Assembly (NCBI GenBank): GCA_965203735.1
Contig: OZ241909.1
Location: 1,116,001 to 1,180,000 of the forward strand
Source of the DNA: Bin55 sp965203735
Lineage (GTDB): Bacteria; Pseudomonadota; Gammaproteobacteria; Pseudomonadales; Azotimanducaceae
Length of the DNA: 64,000 bases
Direction of reading: 5' to 3'
The translations under genes and the position numbers were made by a program. Below, one piece after another: positions 37,999 to 46,841 of this stretch. Positions within the stretch are counted from its first letter, which is position 1; each line of letters opens with the position of its first letter. The notes below the pieces were generated by a model. It was not told where the DNA came from, searched no databases, and saw nothing but the letters and a program-made list of their open reading frames with translations.

Positions 37999-38814
37999 AT
38001 GAGAATTTTTCTGAATCGAATTCAATGCATATCTCTGAGCTGTGCATTATTTGCATCTGTGTCCATCTTTGGTGGAATTGAAGGCACCTATGTTTTGGAT
38101 ACTCACGGAGGAGAGGAAGACAGGCAGGTATGGAAGCCGAGAGAGACCACGTTGACAATCAGCGTCGATGAAAACGAAGAGTATTCGGCTACTTTGAAGA
38201 GTCCAAATTCGATATTGAACACGGAGGACGTTGCATTGGACGACAACGAGTTCCAGATCAAGTTCTTGAAAGAGGCAAGCCCATTTGATCTCGAACTCAT
38301 CTATGCAGGAACCGTCGAAGACGGCAAGATGTCTGGGACGATCACGGCTAGCATGGATAAGTTCAGTGCTGACTCTGAGTTGATTGGCAATCTCAAGAAG
38401 CCAGGTGAAGATAAACCAGTTCGAAATCAGGATAAATCTGAGAACGCTCTTGCATTCGTGCCTATTTTGGGTGGGATTGAAGGCACCTACGTTTTGGATA
38501 CGTACAGAAGTAATGAGGAAAGACCGGTTTGGAAGCAAAGAGAAACCACGCTGACAATCAGCGTCGGTGAAGACCAAGAGTATTCAGCTACTTTGAAGAG
38601 TCCATATTCGACAATGAATACAGAAGATGTGGAATTGGACGCTAATGAATTTCAGATCAAGTTTTTTGAAAGAGCAAGCCCATACGATGTCGAATTTACC
38701 TATGCGGGAACCGTTGAAGACGGCAAGATGTCTGGAACGATCTCGGCTAGCACGGGTGACTTCAGCGCTGACTCCGAGTTAATTGGCAATCTCAAGAAGC
38801 CAGGTGAGGAGTAG
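37999..38814 (+). CDS. Secreted protein made of two tandem copies of an uncharacterised beta-rich domain
   Basis: A 271-residue protein with an N-terminal export signal (residues about 1-24, ISLSCALFASVS). Two near-identical domains follow, at about residues 25-137 and 158-270, beginning GGIEGTYVLDT and ending IGNLKKPGE. Each has alternating beta-strand patterns (TLTISVDENEEYSATLKSP; AGTVEDGKMSGTI) as in small secreted lipocalin-like or single-layer beta domains. DNA identity between copies is high, with an offset of 399 bp, so the duplication is recent. Function unknown. A Gly-Thr-Val-Glu-Asp-Gly-Lys motif is repeated exactly. Confidence 0.75.
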   Translation: MRIFLNRIQCISLSCALFASVSIFGGIEGTYVLDTHGGEEDRQVWKPRETTLTISVDENEEYSATLKSPNSILNTEDVALDDNEFQIKFLKEASPFDLELIYAGTVEDGKMSGTITASMDKFSADSELIGNLKKPGEDKPVRNQDKSENALAFVPILGGIEGTYVLDTYRSNEERPVWKQRETTLTISVGEDQEYSATLKSPYSTMNTEDVELDANEFQIKFFERASPYDVEFTYAGTVEDGKMSGTISASTGDFSADSELIGNLKKPGEE

Positions 38815-38929
38815 GCAGACCAAGAGCCAGTTGAGTCTCACGAAGAGTAGATTCTGTAGAGATGACAGCCTGATTTCAGCTCGCAGGATTTTTAGTGAAT
38901 TCGTCAGGTGATCGGTGCATAACATCAGG

Positions 38930-39260
38930 AGGTGACGCGGAAACTGGGGTATCTAGATGCGCCGGCCTTAGCGATAGACGAATTCGTCGAGGATTTTCGA
39001 CAGCTTGAAGAAGTCACTCCGTGAAAGGGTCCGAGCAGGAATCGCGTGAGGTTCGCCATGGCCGTGTGCACCTTCAGAAGCCATTTGTCCAACTTCTCGA
39101 TGGTCGTGGTGTGCGCATCGAATACCAAGGTCTCATCGAGGACATGGAAGCCGTACGCACTCCCTCCATTCGTTTTGAACTCGTCGATTAGACACTTACG
39201 AAACGTGAGCGCAGTGTCCCTGTCCTTTGCCTCCTTGGCGAGAAAGCCGGCGCGACCGTA
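38930..39260 (-). mobile_element. Decayed IS1595 (ISXO2-like) transposase fragment, left edge of island
   Basis: On the minus strand a frame reads DAHTTTIEKLDKWLLKVHTA followed by MANLTRFLLGPFHGV, then shifts and continues FKLSKILDEFVYR, with a stop where the phenylalanine and asparagine would be, and R-R. This is the C-terminal pattern of IS1595-family (ISXO2-like) DDE transposases: H-x-x-x-x-N-x-K-R-x-L-L-G-x-x-H-G-V...L-x-E-F-x-Y-R-x-N-R-R. Frameshift and stops show it is dead. A second, distinct fragment of the same family lies at 53.6 kb in the same orientation. Confidence 0.72.
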
Positions 39261-39268
39261 AGGGGAGT

Positions 39269-39611
39269 TTAAACATCAAGCAAGAATGTCACATTTCTTG
39301 CAACTTCAGGGGGCGGATTAGCCCACCCCTGCAAAATTTCTTCTTCATCGCCCCGCAGCTTCTCCCGAGCCATGTACCTCGACCGGTATTCGCGAAAGCG
39401 ATGGCTCAATCCCTGGATGTTCACCACATAGCACCGGTGTAGCAGCCGGACCAGCATCGCTGGTCATCATGTTTTCCCCCAATACAGATCCCCACTCCTC
39501 GAAGCCTATGTTGGTCGTCAGGACCGTCGACGACGGCTCGCGCCGGGTGCAATGTACATGAATCTGATTCTTCGCCAGATCCAATCCAACCGTTCTTTCA
39601 ATGTTCTCCAT
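39269..39611 (-). mobile_element. Chimeric IS110 / IS21 (IstB) remnant
   Basis: A minus-strand frame starts MENIERTVGLDLAKNQIHVH, the N-terminus of an IS110-family transposase (catalytic first Asp of the DEDD set). After about 25 residues it changes to STVLTTNIGFEEWGSVLGE, then, after a frameshift, LLHRCYVVNIQGLSHRFREY. That is the C-terminal part of IS21 helper ATPase IstB. So one insertion sequence appears to be cut into another, and both are dead. A good ribosome site still precedes the IS110 start. Confidence 0.75.
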
Positions 39612-39708
39612 TGATGTCTTCCTTGCTTGTTAGCAACAAAACAGACACTACAGTTATCGGCAGCGGGAAGGCATCCATACCTTCGGTAGTGTCTTGAGAG
39701 CATGTAAG

Positions 39709-42609
39709 CTATGCCCTGTTCTTGCCGCTTACGGTTGGCTCAAGACTCCACCATCTTCGACAAACTTCAAGTGTCTTCATCGCTCGGTCCACTGGTAGCC
39801 CAAGCATGACCACCACAGCTTTGTCCAATTTGTGCCTTACGTGATCGTTCACTATATTGACTGCAGGTTTCAATTCTGACATCGACAGATCGTGAAAAGC
39901 AGACGCTGCTTTGTCTAAGGTTCTCTCCGACAAAGATGCAAGGTCAGGACATGGCATATTGCGAATAGCGCGTACTTGAGTGGATGACCGGCCTCGCTGG
40001 GAACGCTGACCACGGGTCCATTGCACAAAAAACCCCAGAGTCGAATTCGCCCAAAGCGAAAAAGCTTTTTCCACTCGATGGTCTTCATGAATCAAGGTTG
40101 TCCATGCTCTTCCTCCATGAACTGGCAACTTTGTTGAAGCTGCGAGAACTCTTTGTGAAGTCCATTGAATCCCCCGCTGATAGTGCAGTCTGCCTTTCTT
40201 ATTGGAAAGTCTCTGAGCTTCTTGCTCGTTGTGGACTGACCCTTTGTGTGTTGGATGGACAACAAGGCTGTACTGTGATTTGGCGTCTGCTTTCCAAAGC
40301 GCTCGTAGTCCACCTACTGAGTCATCTTCTCCGCTCACGTCAAAGAATTCATGTGCACCGCCAGGGTCTCCTCCATGTAAGTGGCCGATGAGGTGGTGAG
40401 TCGGTCCCACTGTAAACACTTCTTCCATTCTTTTCATTTGAACTCGGAATTTCATAACTGAATCATTCTCGGACACATCTATCAAGTGTCCACGATCTGC
40501 AATTCCGCTTGCCGCTGCACTCAACTCAGGATTTAGGACGCCTAGTGGAGACCAAGGATTTTCCCCACGTGCGCAGAAATTCTCAACCGTTCCGACTTCC
40601 TCTTGTCCGATTCGTACAAACGAGAAATCGCCACGAAGTGAATCAACTGTCTTTAGGATGCTCTTGGCGAATTCTCCCGCGATTCCGAGATGAACAGGAA
40701 CATACTTGAGACTTACGCACTTCACGGTCGAAGGTTGGACGTCCGATTCGTCCGACTTGCGCTTTGCCACCAAAAGCATCTCGCCGAGTCCCGTGTCTGC
40801 GGAAAGAGCGTCTCTACCTTCGCTCTTGCCGGCTTTACTTATCGCTATGATGTCGGTGAATCGCTCAGTAATCATTTGCCGGGTTTTTCCCCACGAAGAA
40901 GCGAATGCCGCTGTGTTTGGTAGCACAAATCCTATTCGTCCGCCCTTCTTCACCTTCTTCGCTGCCATGCAAACAAAGCTTGCACCCAACCCTGCAGTTC
41001 TAGTACAAGGTTCACTCTTGGTAATGCTTGCCCACCTCGCCTGACAGCCGTACCGTTGTCCCGTCGACAAGCCCGCGATGTCGAACGCGCTTTGTCCTCC
41101 TCGTGTTCGGCTGTAGGGTGGATTCATCACTACGTAGTCGGCACTTCCATTGAGTATTGAGACTGTTGCTGATACCGCGCTGGTAAGCGACTCTCCAAGG
41201 GTGGATTGGCTTATAGTGTCGAATAGGTCGTCAAGAGATTCTCGTTTCAGGAATTCCAGAGATCCAGTTGTAAGCTGACCATCTTTGGTGCCTTTTCTAG
41301 TGGAGTTGCCGATCGGCGTGCCTACGGAAACCCACCCGATTTGTGTGGTTCCATAGGGTCGCCCGTCTCCCAAGACAGCCATACTGCTGTTGGTCAGGTG
41401 GGCGGCGATGGGACTGACATCGCAACCACGTATCCCATGCTCCATTCCGAGCTTGTGCAAGAGTCCAAGAGTCTGTACTGTTCCGCCATTTGCATCGTGA
41501 AGTGAACGAATTCGATTGAATGCTTCACGCAAGAGTGTGCCAGTTCCGCACGCCATATCGACCACTCGGAGATCTTTTTCGAATAATTGAGGATCGGACC
41601 AGTCCGTTCGGTCACCTTCCTGAATTGTCAAGTAAACCAGCATCTCCGCGATACTCGGAGTGGTATAGAACGCAGACGCAGCTTTTTGGTCTACGCTTAC
41701 CTTTGGAAACAGTTCCGCTCCAACATTGATATGTTCGCCCAACCTAGAACTCTCAATTGTGTTGACAGCCTTCAATAACCAATTCAAAGCGGAAGTCGTC
41801 TCTTTGTAAGCCCGCTCAGCAGACCGCTCCAGAACTTCAATTGCCGAAGCGTAGATGGAGTGCCAGTTGAGAGCCATGATTCGCTTCCAGGCATCTGCTA
41901 GATTGTCGATGCGAACGTCTGAGATAGGCAATACCTCTACTTCCACACCCTGCTTGCGAAGTTGCCGTTGTACCAACATCGCATCCATCCAAAGAATCAT
42001 TACCGTACGAAACGCTGTTAGACTGGTTCGTTGATGGACCCTCTTGGCAATTTCTTGGCAATCCGACTCGGAGAGCCCATACGCAAGTTGCTGAGCACCA
42101 CAATTCACATAGTCCGCAACCTCGTCCGCCACTCTTTCAACATCTTGCTTTGGAACCGCTACAGCTAGGACCATCGACGCAAGATCTTTGGTTGTTCCCT
42201 CGATATAGCCTGTATCCGGGAATCGGAAGTCAAATCGTTTCACGGCGTATTCCAATTTTGCGCCTTGAATCAGGGCATCTAACGCTTCAGACTCCGCCAT
42301 ATGTTTGAATTCTTTCGGGATGCTGAGCGAAATCGCTGTGTGGAAGTCACCTGTGCTCAGTTTGTCGTCTGCGTCCTTGTCGCGATCGCCTCCGTAGGAG
42401 CTCTCGATAACAATGCGAGGTATTCGTGGATCATCGATGATCAGGTCAGCCCGCTTGTCGCTTCGAGAAATCGCTCGGGGCCGTTCAGCTTTGATGAAGG
42501 CAGGATTCTCACGCCAGTTCGAGTTTATGTAGGCGAGAGCCTCTGCCAGTTTGTAATTGAACCCCTGTTCGTGGAGTAACGATCTATCTAATTGTTGAAT
42601 CCTTGCCAT
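39709..42609 (-). CDS. Large N6-adenine-type DNA methyltransferase (restriction-modification-like)
   Basis: A 966-residue protein from ATG 42609 (a GTG at 42699 is also in frame). AdoMet motif I is VVDMACGTGTLLREAF and catalytic motif IV is YVVMNPPYSR (N-P-P-Y), the gamma-class order of type I/IIG adenine methyltransferases. A C-terminal target-recognition-like region follows. The N-terminus ADLIIDD...RIVIESSYGG has the layout of a PD-(D/E)xK nuclease (D...E-x-K) but with Ser instead of Lys, so a nuclease is doubtful. No separate restriction or specificity gene is adjacent. It could be a type IIG-like or solitary defence methyltransferase. It sits at the island edge next to IS debris. Confidence 0.82.
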   Translation of the reverse strand: MARIQQLDRSLLHEQGFNYKLAEALAYINSNWRENPAFIKAERPRAISRSDKRADLIIDDPRIPRIVIESSYGGDRDKDADDKLSTGDFHTAISLSIPKEFKHMAESEALDALIQGAKLEYAVKRFDFRFPDTGYIEGTTKDLASMVLAVAVPKQDVERVADEVADYVNCGAQQLAYGLSESDCQEIAKRVHQRTSLTAFRTVMILWMDAMLVQRQLRKQGVEVEVLPISDVRIDNLADAWKRIMALNWHSIYASAIEVLERSAERAYKETTSALNWLLKAVNTIESSRLGEHINVGAELFPKVSVDQKAASAFYTTPSIAEMLVYLTIQEGDRTDWSDPQLFEKDLRVVDMACGTGTLLREAFNRIRSLHDANGGTVQTLGLLHKLGMEHGIRGCDVSPIAAHLTNSSMAVLGDGRPYGTTQIGWVSVGTPIGNSTRKGTKDGQLTTGSLEFLKRESLDDLFDTISQSTLGESLTSAVSATVSILNGSADYVVMNPPYSRTRGGQSAFDIAGLSTGQRYGCQARWASITKSEPCTRTAGLGASFVCMAAKKVKKGGRIGFVLPNTAAFASSWGKTRQMITERFTDIIAISKAGKSEGRDALSADTGLGEMLLVAKRKSDESDVQPSTVKCVSLKYVPVHLGIAGEFAKSILKTVDSLRGDFSFVRIGQEEVGTVENFCARGENPWSPLGVLNPELSAAASGIADRGHLIDVSENDSVMKFRVQMKRMEEVFTVGPTHHLIGHLHGGDPGGAHEFFDVSGEDDSVGGLRALWKADAKSQYSLVVHPTHKGSVHNEQEAQRLSNKKGRLHYQRGIQWTSQRVLAASTKLPVHGGRAWTTLIHEDHRVEKAFSLWANSTLGFFVQWTRGQRSQRGRSSTQVRAIRNMPCPDLASLSERTLDKAASAFHDLSMSELKPAVNIVNDHVRHKLDKAVVVMLGLPVDRAMKTLEVCRRWWSLEPTVSGKNRA

Positions 42610-43130
42610 ATTTGCCTGTTGCCTACGATAGACGCGTTCTTTGGTCTGTACCTGTTCAAGTTGTGAGTCGGTAGAAGAAACGAAAGTACCGGTGACCACT
42701 CAGATCTCTTTGTCGCTTACAGAAAACCTTAGATCTAAGAACCACTGGAAAACACGCAACCAAATCTTGAACTACAGAATACTATCGACGGGAGGCCTGA
42801 ATAACCATGCGATTAAGTTCCATGCATAAGTGACTTTAGCACCGGTTTCATCCGTCCACCCAAGTTGGATAGGGCCACTGCCATTCTCCTCTCCAATTCG
42901 GGACTTTCCACAAGACCCCTGTCGGATAAGTACCTAAGACATCATCACAGTGAACAGAAAATGTGTAGAGAAGTAGTACTCGTAAGACATAATATTTTGG
43001 GAGCATATGTTAGAGAAAGCTAAATGCAAAATCAAGGACTTAAGAAGCAAGATTTGAGATACGATCGAAGAAAGACAACCAGATTCGCCAGAAAAGCGAC
43101 ACAGCCAAAGAGTTGAGGGATAGATTATGC

Positions 43131-43582
43131 TCAACGAGCATTCTTACCTTCGAGCACAACTTCTCGAGTTGCAATTCGAGCTATTCGATCTCCGCCTATG
43201 GTCCTTCCCGTTGTACGGTCCTTTCCATGCAGAGTCCTAAACTTGTGGGTGTGCTGTGAAGCTATAGTGCCGACCAATACTTCGACGCTGTGAAATGAGG
43301 CTTGTAAAGAGTCTCCAGTATCCATTGTGCAAAGTCCGGCAAGTCGACATAGTTCTGCGCACTGCACATCATTGCCAAGTAAACCACATGCGTCGGCTCA
43401 GCTGGGCAGCTGCGTAAGCTGATTAGCGTGATCTGGAGAGTACGCTGCCAATGCTGGACACGTTTCATGGCGTATCCGGTGCCAAGCTCAAGTAGTAGCT
43501 GTACAAGTTCCTTTATAGGTACAGTCGCCGATATTGGGAAGCCTAGCTTCGGAATCGTCTTCTGTCCCCATGTGCTTGCCAC
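43131..43582 (-). pseudogene. Possible decayed unknown ORF
   Basis: Two overlapping minus-strand frames look as if they were once one gene: the first reads WGQKTIPKLGFPISATV...LPDFAQWILETL, and with a shift the second continues DSLQASFHSVEVLVGTIASQ...REVVLEGKNAR. The amino-acid composition is protein-like and the switch point coincides, but I recognise no family. Kept only as a suggestion. Confidence 0.25.
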
Positions 43583-43835
43583 TTGTCTAGTGTTGCCAGA
43601 ACTCGGTATGTTGAGGTGCGTCGTCTTAGCTACATAGGCGTATTACAGAAGGATCTTTTTCCAGTATCTTTGAGTGATCTTCAGTTGACTCGCGAAACCC
43701 CAACACTAACAGTGTAGGAACAACCTATTTGTACCCCAGCAAACATTCGGAATTCGTCTCATCATTGAGATATCGTTGACCCAAAAACGGCTAGTCCGAG
43801 CAAAATCGGCACAAGCCGTTATTCTGACCATAAAG

Positions 43836-44212
43836 CTTGATTTTAGGGTTTACGTCGTCGAGGACGACCCGGATTTGCGCGCTAATCTACCCGACCGCAT
43901 TGAGAATCTTGAAGTTTCTGCAATTCCTCTTGAACGGAATGTAGCGAATGCGTCATGGCTGTTCCCTTCCACGGCAGTTTCACAACCTCCATATCGCCCC
44001 TGTGGTCCGTCCCACACAATTTCGTTACCAATCCCAACCTCCACCACGAGTGCGACGATCTTTCAACCGACATCGAGATGCCGACTCTGACAAATTTACG
44101 GACAGTGCTCGAGGCAGAACCAAAAACTGGCACATGGAAAAAGGTGTGCAAAGGTGTTTCTCGGCAACGTGCAGTACGGTTTGAATTGTCTCGCATAAGA
44201 GAAGACCCGTAA
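43836..44212 (+). pseudogene. Possible response-regulator-like relic
   Basis: The plus-strand frame FRVYVVEDDPDLRANLPDRI resembles the first strand and acidic pocket (E-D-D) of a response-regulator receiver domain. Within about 50 residues the frame is lost, and a neighbouring frame continues with acidic, helical-looking sequence. It could be a decayed regulator or a coincidence. Confidence 0.25.
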
Positions 44213-44737
44213 AGGAGTCGAGAAACGCTAAACGACCGCCAATCCATCACTTGACTCTTCCCTAACGAATGTGCTGTAGAACGTGCGCAGACTTGACTGC
44301 CAAAACCGAACCACACCCTTCTAGACTCATTGGAGAATTCACTGGTGTTTCAACGTCCAACCTAAATCAGCAGTGGGGTTGCGAACCTTTGTTGAATGTT
44401 GAGCTCGGTACAGCTTTGGCGAAGTGATTTTGAACCTTCCCACTGCCACACGAGTATTGATCCAAAGCTCGCACGAATATCCCTAAATCACTCACTCCCA
44501 ATGACATTGCTCATCTGGTCTACGTAACTGGGACAGGTCTGTACACCAAGCTCCATCACCTGGGTTCACGCATTCGTTTGTATTCGACCAATCGTGCATG
44601 AGCCTTGCCGTCAACATCTTGCGTATATCCGCCCTTCAACAATTCACTTTGTGGATCCAAGTGACCTTGGTTGAATCGCAAGAAATGGGACTCACAGCCT
44701 GCGATCCGAAAAATCCAATTGGCATGTGTGTACTTAA

Positions 44738-44802
44738 TATAATTAATGCACCTCAGTTTTGGTTCCTACATAGTTGCAATAATTAATACGATCGTGTACT
44801 AT
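44738..44802 (+). promoter_or_regulatory. Candidate promoter(s) of the ubiquitin-like operon
   Basis: A perfect TATAAT -10 hexamer lies at 44738-44743 within AT-rich DNA, about 70 bp before the first start codon; no good -35 is spaced 17 bp upstream. A second candidate is TTGCAA at 44774-44779 with TACTAT at 44797-44802, spaced 17 bp. The second would give an almost leaderless transcript for the TTG-start gene at 44813. Which is used cannot be decided from sequence. Confidence 0.4.
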
Positions 44803-44812
44803 AAATGACTGC

Positions 44813-45028
44813 TTGAACAAACTGGAACCCAAATTGAAAAAGAAACCAACGATTGCAGAGCTCGAAGCCTTGCTCGAAGACGAGGAAGACACTCCCATCG
44901 AGATTCTCCCAAACGGCGAGATTAGAGCTGTCGGAGGTAGCGATGCGGAAGAGCGGGGCTACAAGAAGCCGCTAACGATGCGTGAGAACCTCGGAGGTGA
45001 GTATGTATCGAGGACCACACCGACATGA
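44813..45028 (+). CDS. Small acidic protein, first gene of the ubiquitin-like operon (unknown; possible modifier or adaptor)
   Basis: A 71-residue protein read from TTG 44813. An acidic helix (IAELEALLEDEED, residues about 14-26) is followed by TPIEILPNGEIRAVGG, a beta-hairpin-like stretch, and then a basic-acidic tail with ENLGGEYVSRTTPT at the end. I do not recognise a family, and it lacks a clear beta-grasp pattern. The stop overlaps the next start as ATGA, so translation is coupled to the E2-like gene, good evidence that the ORF is real. The internal Leu-Gly-Gly nine residues before the end could become a C-terminal Gly-Gly if trimmed by the operon's JAB peptidase. This is speculation. 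Confidence 0.6.
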   Translation: MNKLEPKLKKKPTIAELEALLEDEEDTPIEILPNGEIRAVGGSDAEERGYKKPLTMRENLGGEYVSRTTPT

Positions 45029-45399
45029 ACCTAGCCCGTATCCGTAATGACATATCAGCGGCTCAGCAATACTTCGATTTCGTTGAAGGCTGGTCGACCG
45101 CCAGCGGCGGCTTGATGGCTGTGGTCGCATTGCAAACAAGTACCCGTTTCTACACACTTGAAGTGACCTTTCCGGAGTCATATCCGAATTCGATGCCAAA
45201 GGTGCATGTCAGAAAGCCTTCAGTGAGTTCAAATGTACATATGTTTAGTAACAACCAAATTTGCTATTTGCACCCGCATATGTGGAATCCGGGTCGCCAT
45301 GACCTGACGTTCGTCATATCACGAGCATCCAAGTGGCTTGCAAAGTACGAGATCTACAAGCGAACGAGCAAATGGCCCGGCGCAGGATTGGATCACTGA
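45025..45399 (+). CDS. Standalone E2-like (UBC-fold) protein
   Basis: A 124-residue protein with the E2 conjugating fold core: YTLEVTFPESYPNSMPKV (residues about 43-60, the beta strand and P-x-x-P turn) and HMFSNNQICYLHPHMWNPGRHD (72-93). Cys80 in the latter is the expected thioester cysteine, and the W-N-P-G-x-H-D block plus the aromatic C-terminus (KWLAKYEIYKRTSKWPG) fits the bacterial UBC-like families from CBASS and related operons. It would receive an activated modifier from an E1 and pass it on. Start ATG overlaps the upstream stop. Shares the W-N-P-G-(K/R)-H-D block with the E2 domain of the next gene. Confidence 0.8.
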   Translation: MNLARIRNDISAAQQYFDFVEGWSTASGGLMAVVALQTSTRFYTLEVTFPESYPNSMPKVHVRKPSVSSNVHMFSNNQICYLHPHMWNPGRHDLTFVISRASKWLAKYEIYKRTSKWPGAGLDH

Positions 45400-45402
45400 T
45401 CA

Positions 45403-46002
45403 ATGGACACGTCTTTGGAAAGCACTGTTCTCAGATTGAGAGAGAGGATGCAAGCAGGATCACCGTCACTTACTCCACACATTGAATTCAAGACTCTCTC
45501 GATGATGGAACTACGAGGTAGCCCTGGAGAGGTGTTGGACGAAGTATCGAACTATGGAGCAGCTTACTTGATCGAGCGTAATGGGCAGCAGAAGGCATGT
45601 CTTGTTCCTGTTTCGAGTTTTCTGCCCGACATTCAAAAGTCTCGAGTGACTGCCGAACTCGATCAACTAAATGACTCGAACGAACACTATCGAGTAACGA
45701 TCAGTCATGAACGTGAATTGCAATTTCGCTTCCGCGAGTTCAGTGGCGACACCCAAATCGAGGTGACAATCACGCTCCCTCACGGCTATCCGAACAACGC
45801 TCCAGTGGTAACAGCGAAACCCATTGAGGACAACTGCCCGCATCTCTGGCCAGATGGTGCGTTGTGCATTTACGGCGCGTTATCTGTATGGAACCCAGGC
45901 AAGCACGACATCATTCATACAGTAGCGTTGTTCAGACGGTGGATGCAACACTACTGGTTGTGGAAGAGCACTGGAGTATGGCCGATTGAGGAAAACGAAT
46001 GA
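45403..46002 (+). CDS. Fusion of Phd/YefM antitoxin-like domain and E2-like (UBC) domain
   Basis: A 199-residue two-domain protein. Residues about 30-75 read LRGSPGEVLDEVSNYGAAYL then IERNGQQKACLVPVSSFL, the shape of a Phd/YefM antitoxin ('L-R-x-x-x-x-x-x-L-x-x-V...I-x-x-x-G-x-x-x-A-x-L-V-P'), which binds DNA and pairs with toxins. Residues about 92-199 form an E2 domain: VTITLPHGYPNNAPVV, HLWPDGALCIYG with the expected thioester Cys155, and WNPGKHDI. I know of no standard family that joins these two. The stop overlaps the E1 start by 4 bp (ATGA). A role in linking DNA or operon control to conjugation is inference. Confidence 0.78.
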   Translation: MDTSLESTVLRLRERMQAGSPSLTPHIEFKTLSMMELRGSPGEVLDEVSNYGAAYLIERNGQQKACLVPVSSFLPDIQKSRVTAELDQLNDSNEHYRVTISHERELQFRFREFSGDTQIEVTITLPHGYPNNAPVVTAKPIEDNCPHLWPDGALCIYGALSVWNPGKHDIIHTVALFRRWMQHYWLWKSTGVWPIEENE

Positions 46003-46841
46003 ACGACGACAGATTGTTCGTCAGATTACACCGTCTCTTCGAAGTTGAATCCTTTAGGGACTTATGGGTACTGATTGCAGGATGTGGATCGGGAGGTGGG
46101 CACGTAGCAATGCAGTTGGTTATGTCTGGCATCAGACGGTTCATTCTCGTCGACATGGATTCACTGGAATTGGAGAACGTAATACGGCACGTGTGCGGCA
46201 TGCGATACTTGGGTTGGCCTAAGACAGCGGCATTAGCGGACGCACTTCGGGACCGGAATCCTGAGGTGGAGATCAGACAGTTCGATGAGGACCTGCTGGA
46301 CTGGCAAGGTCTCAGTAACGAAATTGAGCGAGCTAGCGTTGTCGTGGTTGGCACGGACAACGAACCCAGTCGGTATCTGGTAAACGAAAAGTGTGTGAAT
46401 TCAGCGACACCATTCACGGTTGGTCGGGTGTTTACACGCGGCATAGGCGGCGAAGTCTACTCGTATCGACCCGGTACTGTTGGATGTCTTGCCTGTCTCG
46501 AAGGAGTTTTGGAACGAACACGTTTTCGTGACAAGGTTCGTGAGGTTGATCTAGTTTCGAATGAAGAGCGTCAGAGAGTCTACGACCTCGAGATCGACGA
46601 GATAAAGGACTCGCCAGGATTGTCGGTGGACATAGGCTTCATAGCGGCGTTCCACACGCGACTGACGCTAGACGCTCTGGGAAATGCTGCAACGAAACGA
46701 CCAAAGTTCATGGTTCCCCTAGAGCACAACTACTACGTATGGGGCAATCGGGCCGTCCATCCCTTTACGAGGAACTTTGAACTGCAACGCATGACTGTCC
46801 AACCGCAGGAGGGATGCTTTGTATGCGGAAACAAGATATGA
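45999..46841 (+). CDS. ThiF/E1-like activating enzyme
   Basis: A 280-residue Rossmann-fold enzyme that would adenylate a modifier's C-terminus. The nucleotide loop is AGCGSGGGHVAMQL (residues about 28-41), followed by VDMDSLELENVIRH (the D-x-x-x-x-N-x-x-R element), LGWPKTAAL (lysine) and VVVGTDNEPSRY (aspartate). Zinc cysteines are GCLACLE and, at the C-terminus, GCFVCGNKI. The layout matches MoeB/ThiF and single-domain bacterial E1s. It overlaps both its neighbours by 4 bp. A second E1 domain exists in the downstream triple-domain protein. Confidence 0.87.
   Translation: MNDDRLFVRLHRLFEVESFRDLWVLIAGCGSGGGHVAMQLVMSGIRRFILVDMDSLELENVIRHVCGMRYLGWPKTAALADALRDRNPEVEIRQFDEDLLDWQGLSNEIERASVVVVGTDNEPSRYLVNEKCVNSATPFTVGRVFTRGIGGEVYSYRPGTVGCLACLEGVLERTRFRDKVREVDLVSNEERQRVYDLEIDEIKDSPGLSVDIGFIAAFHTRLTLDALGNAATKRPKFMVPLEHNYYVWGNRAVHPFTRNFELQRMTVQPQEGCFVCGNKI

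Larger units (their letters stand above)
42610..44812. other. Long spacer between methyltransferase and ubiquitin-like operon, with decayed fragments
   Basis: About 2.2 kb without an intact recognised gene. Two places look like relics and are listed separately. The rest is stop-interrupted in all frames. The last 100 bp is AT-rich and probably holds the promoter of the operon starting at 44813. Confidence 0.55.

Noticed and set aside
43882..44316. 144-aa minus-strand ORF
   Set aside because: Serine/arginine-rich sequence with no domain pattern; likely chance in a spacer that contains other broken frames.
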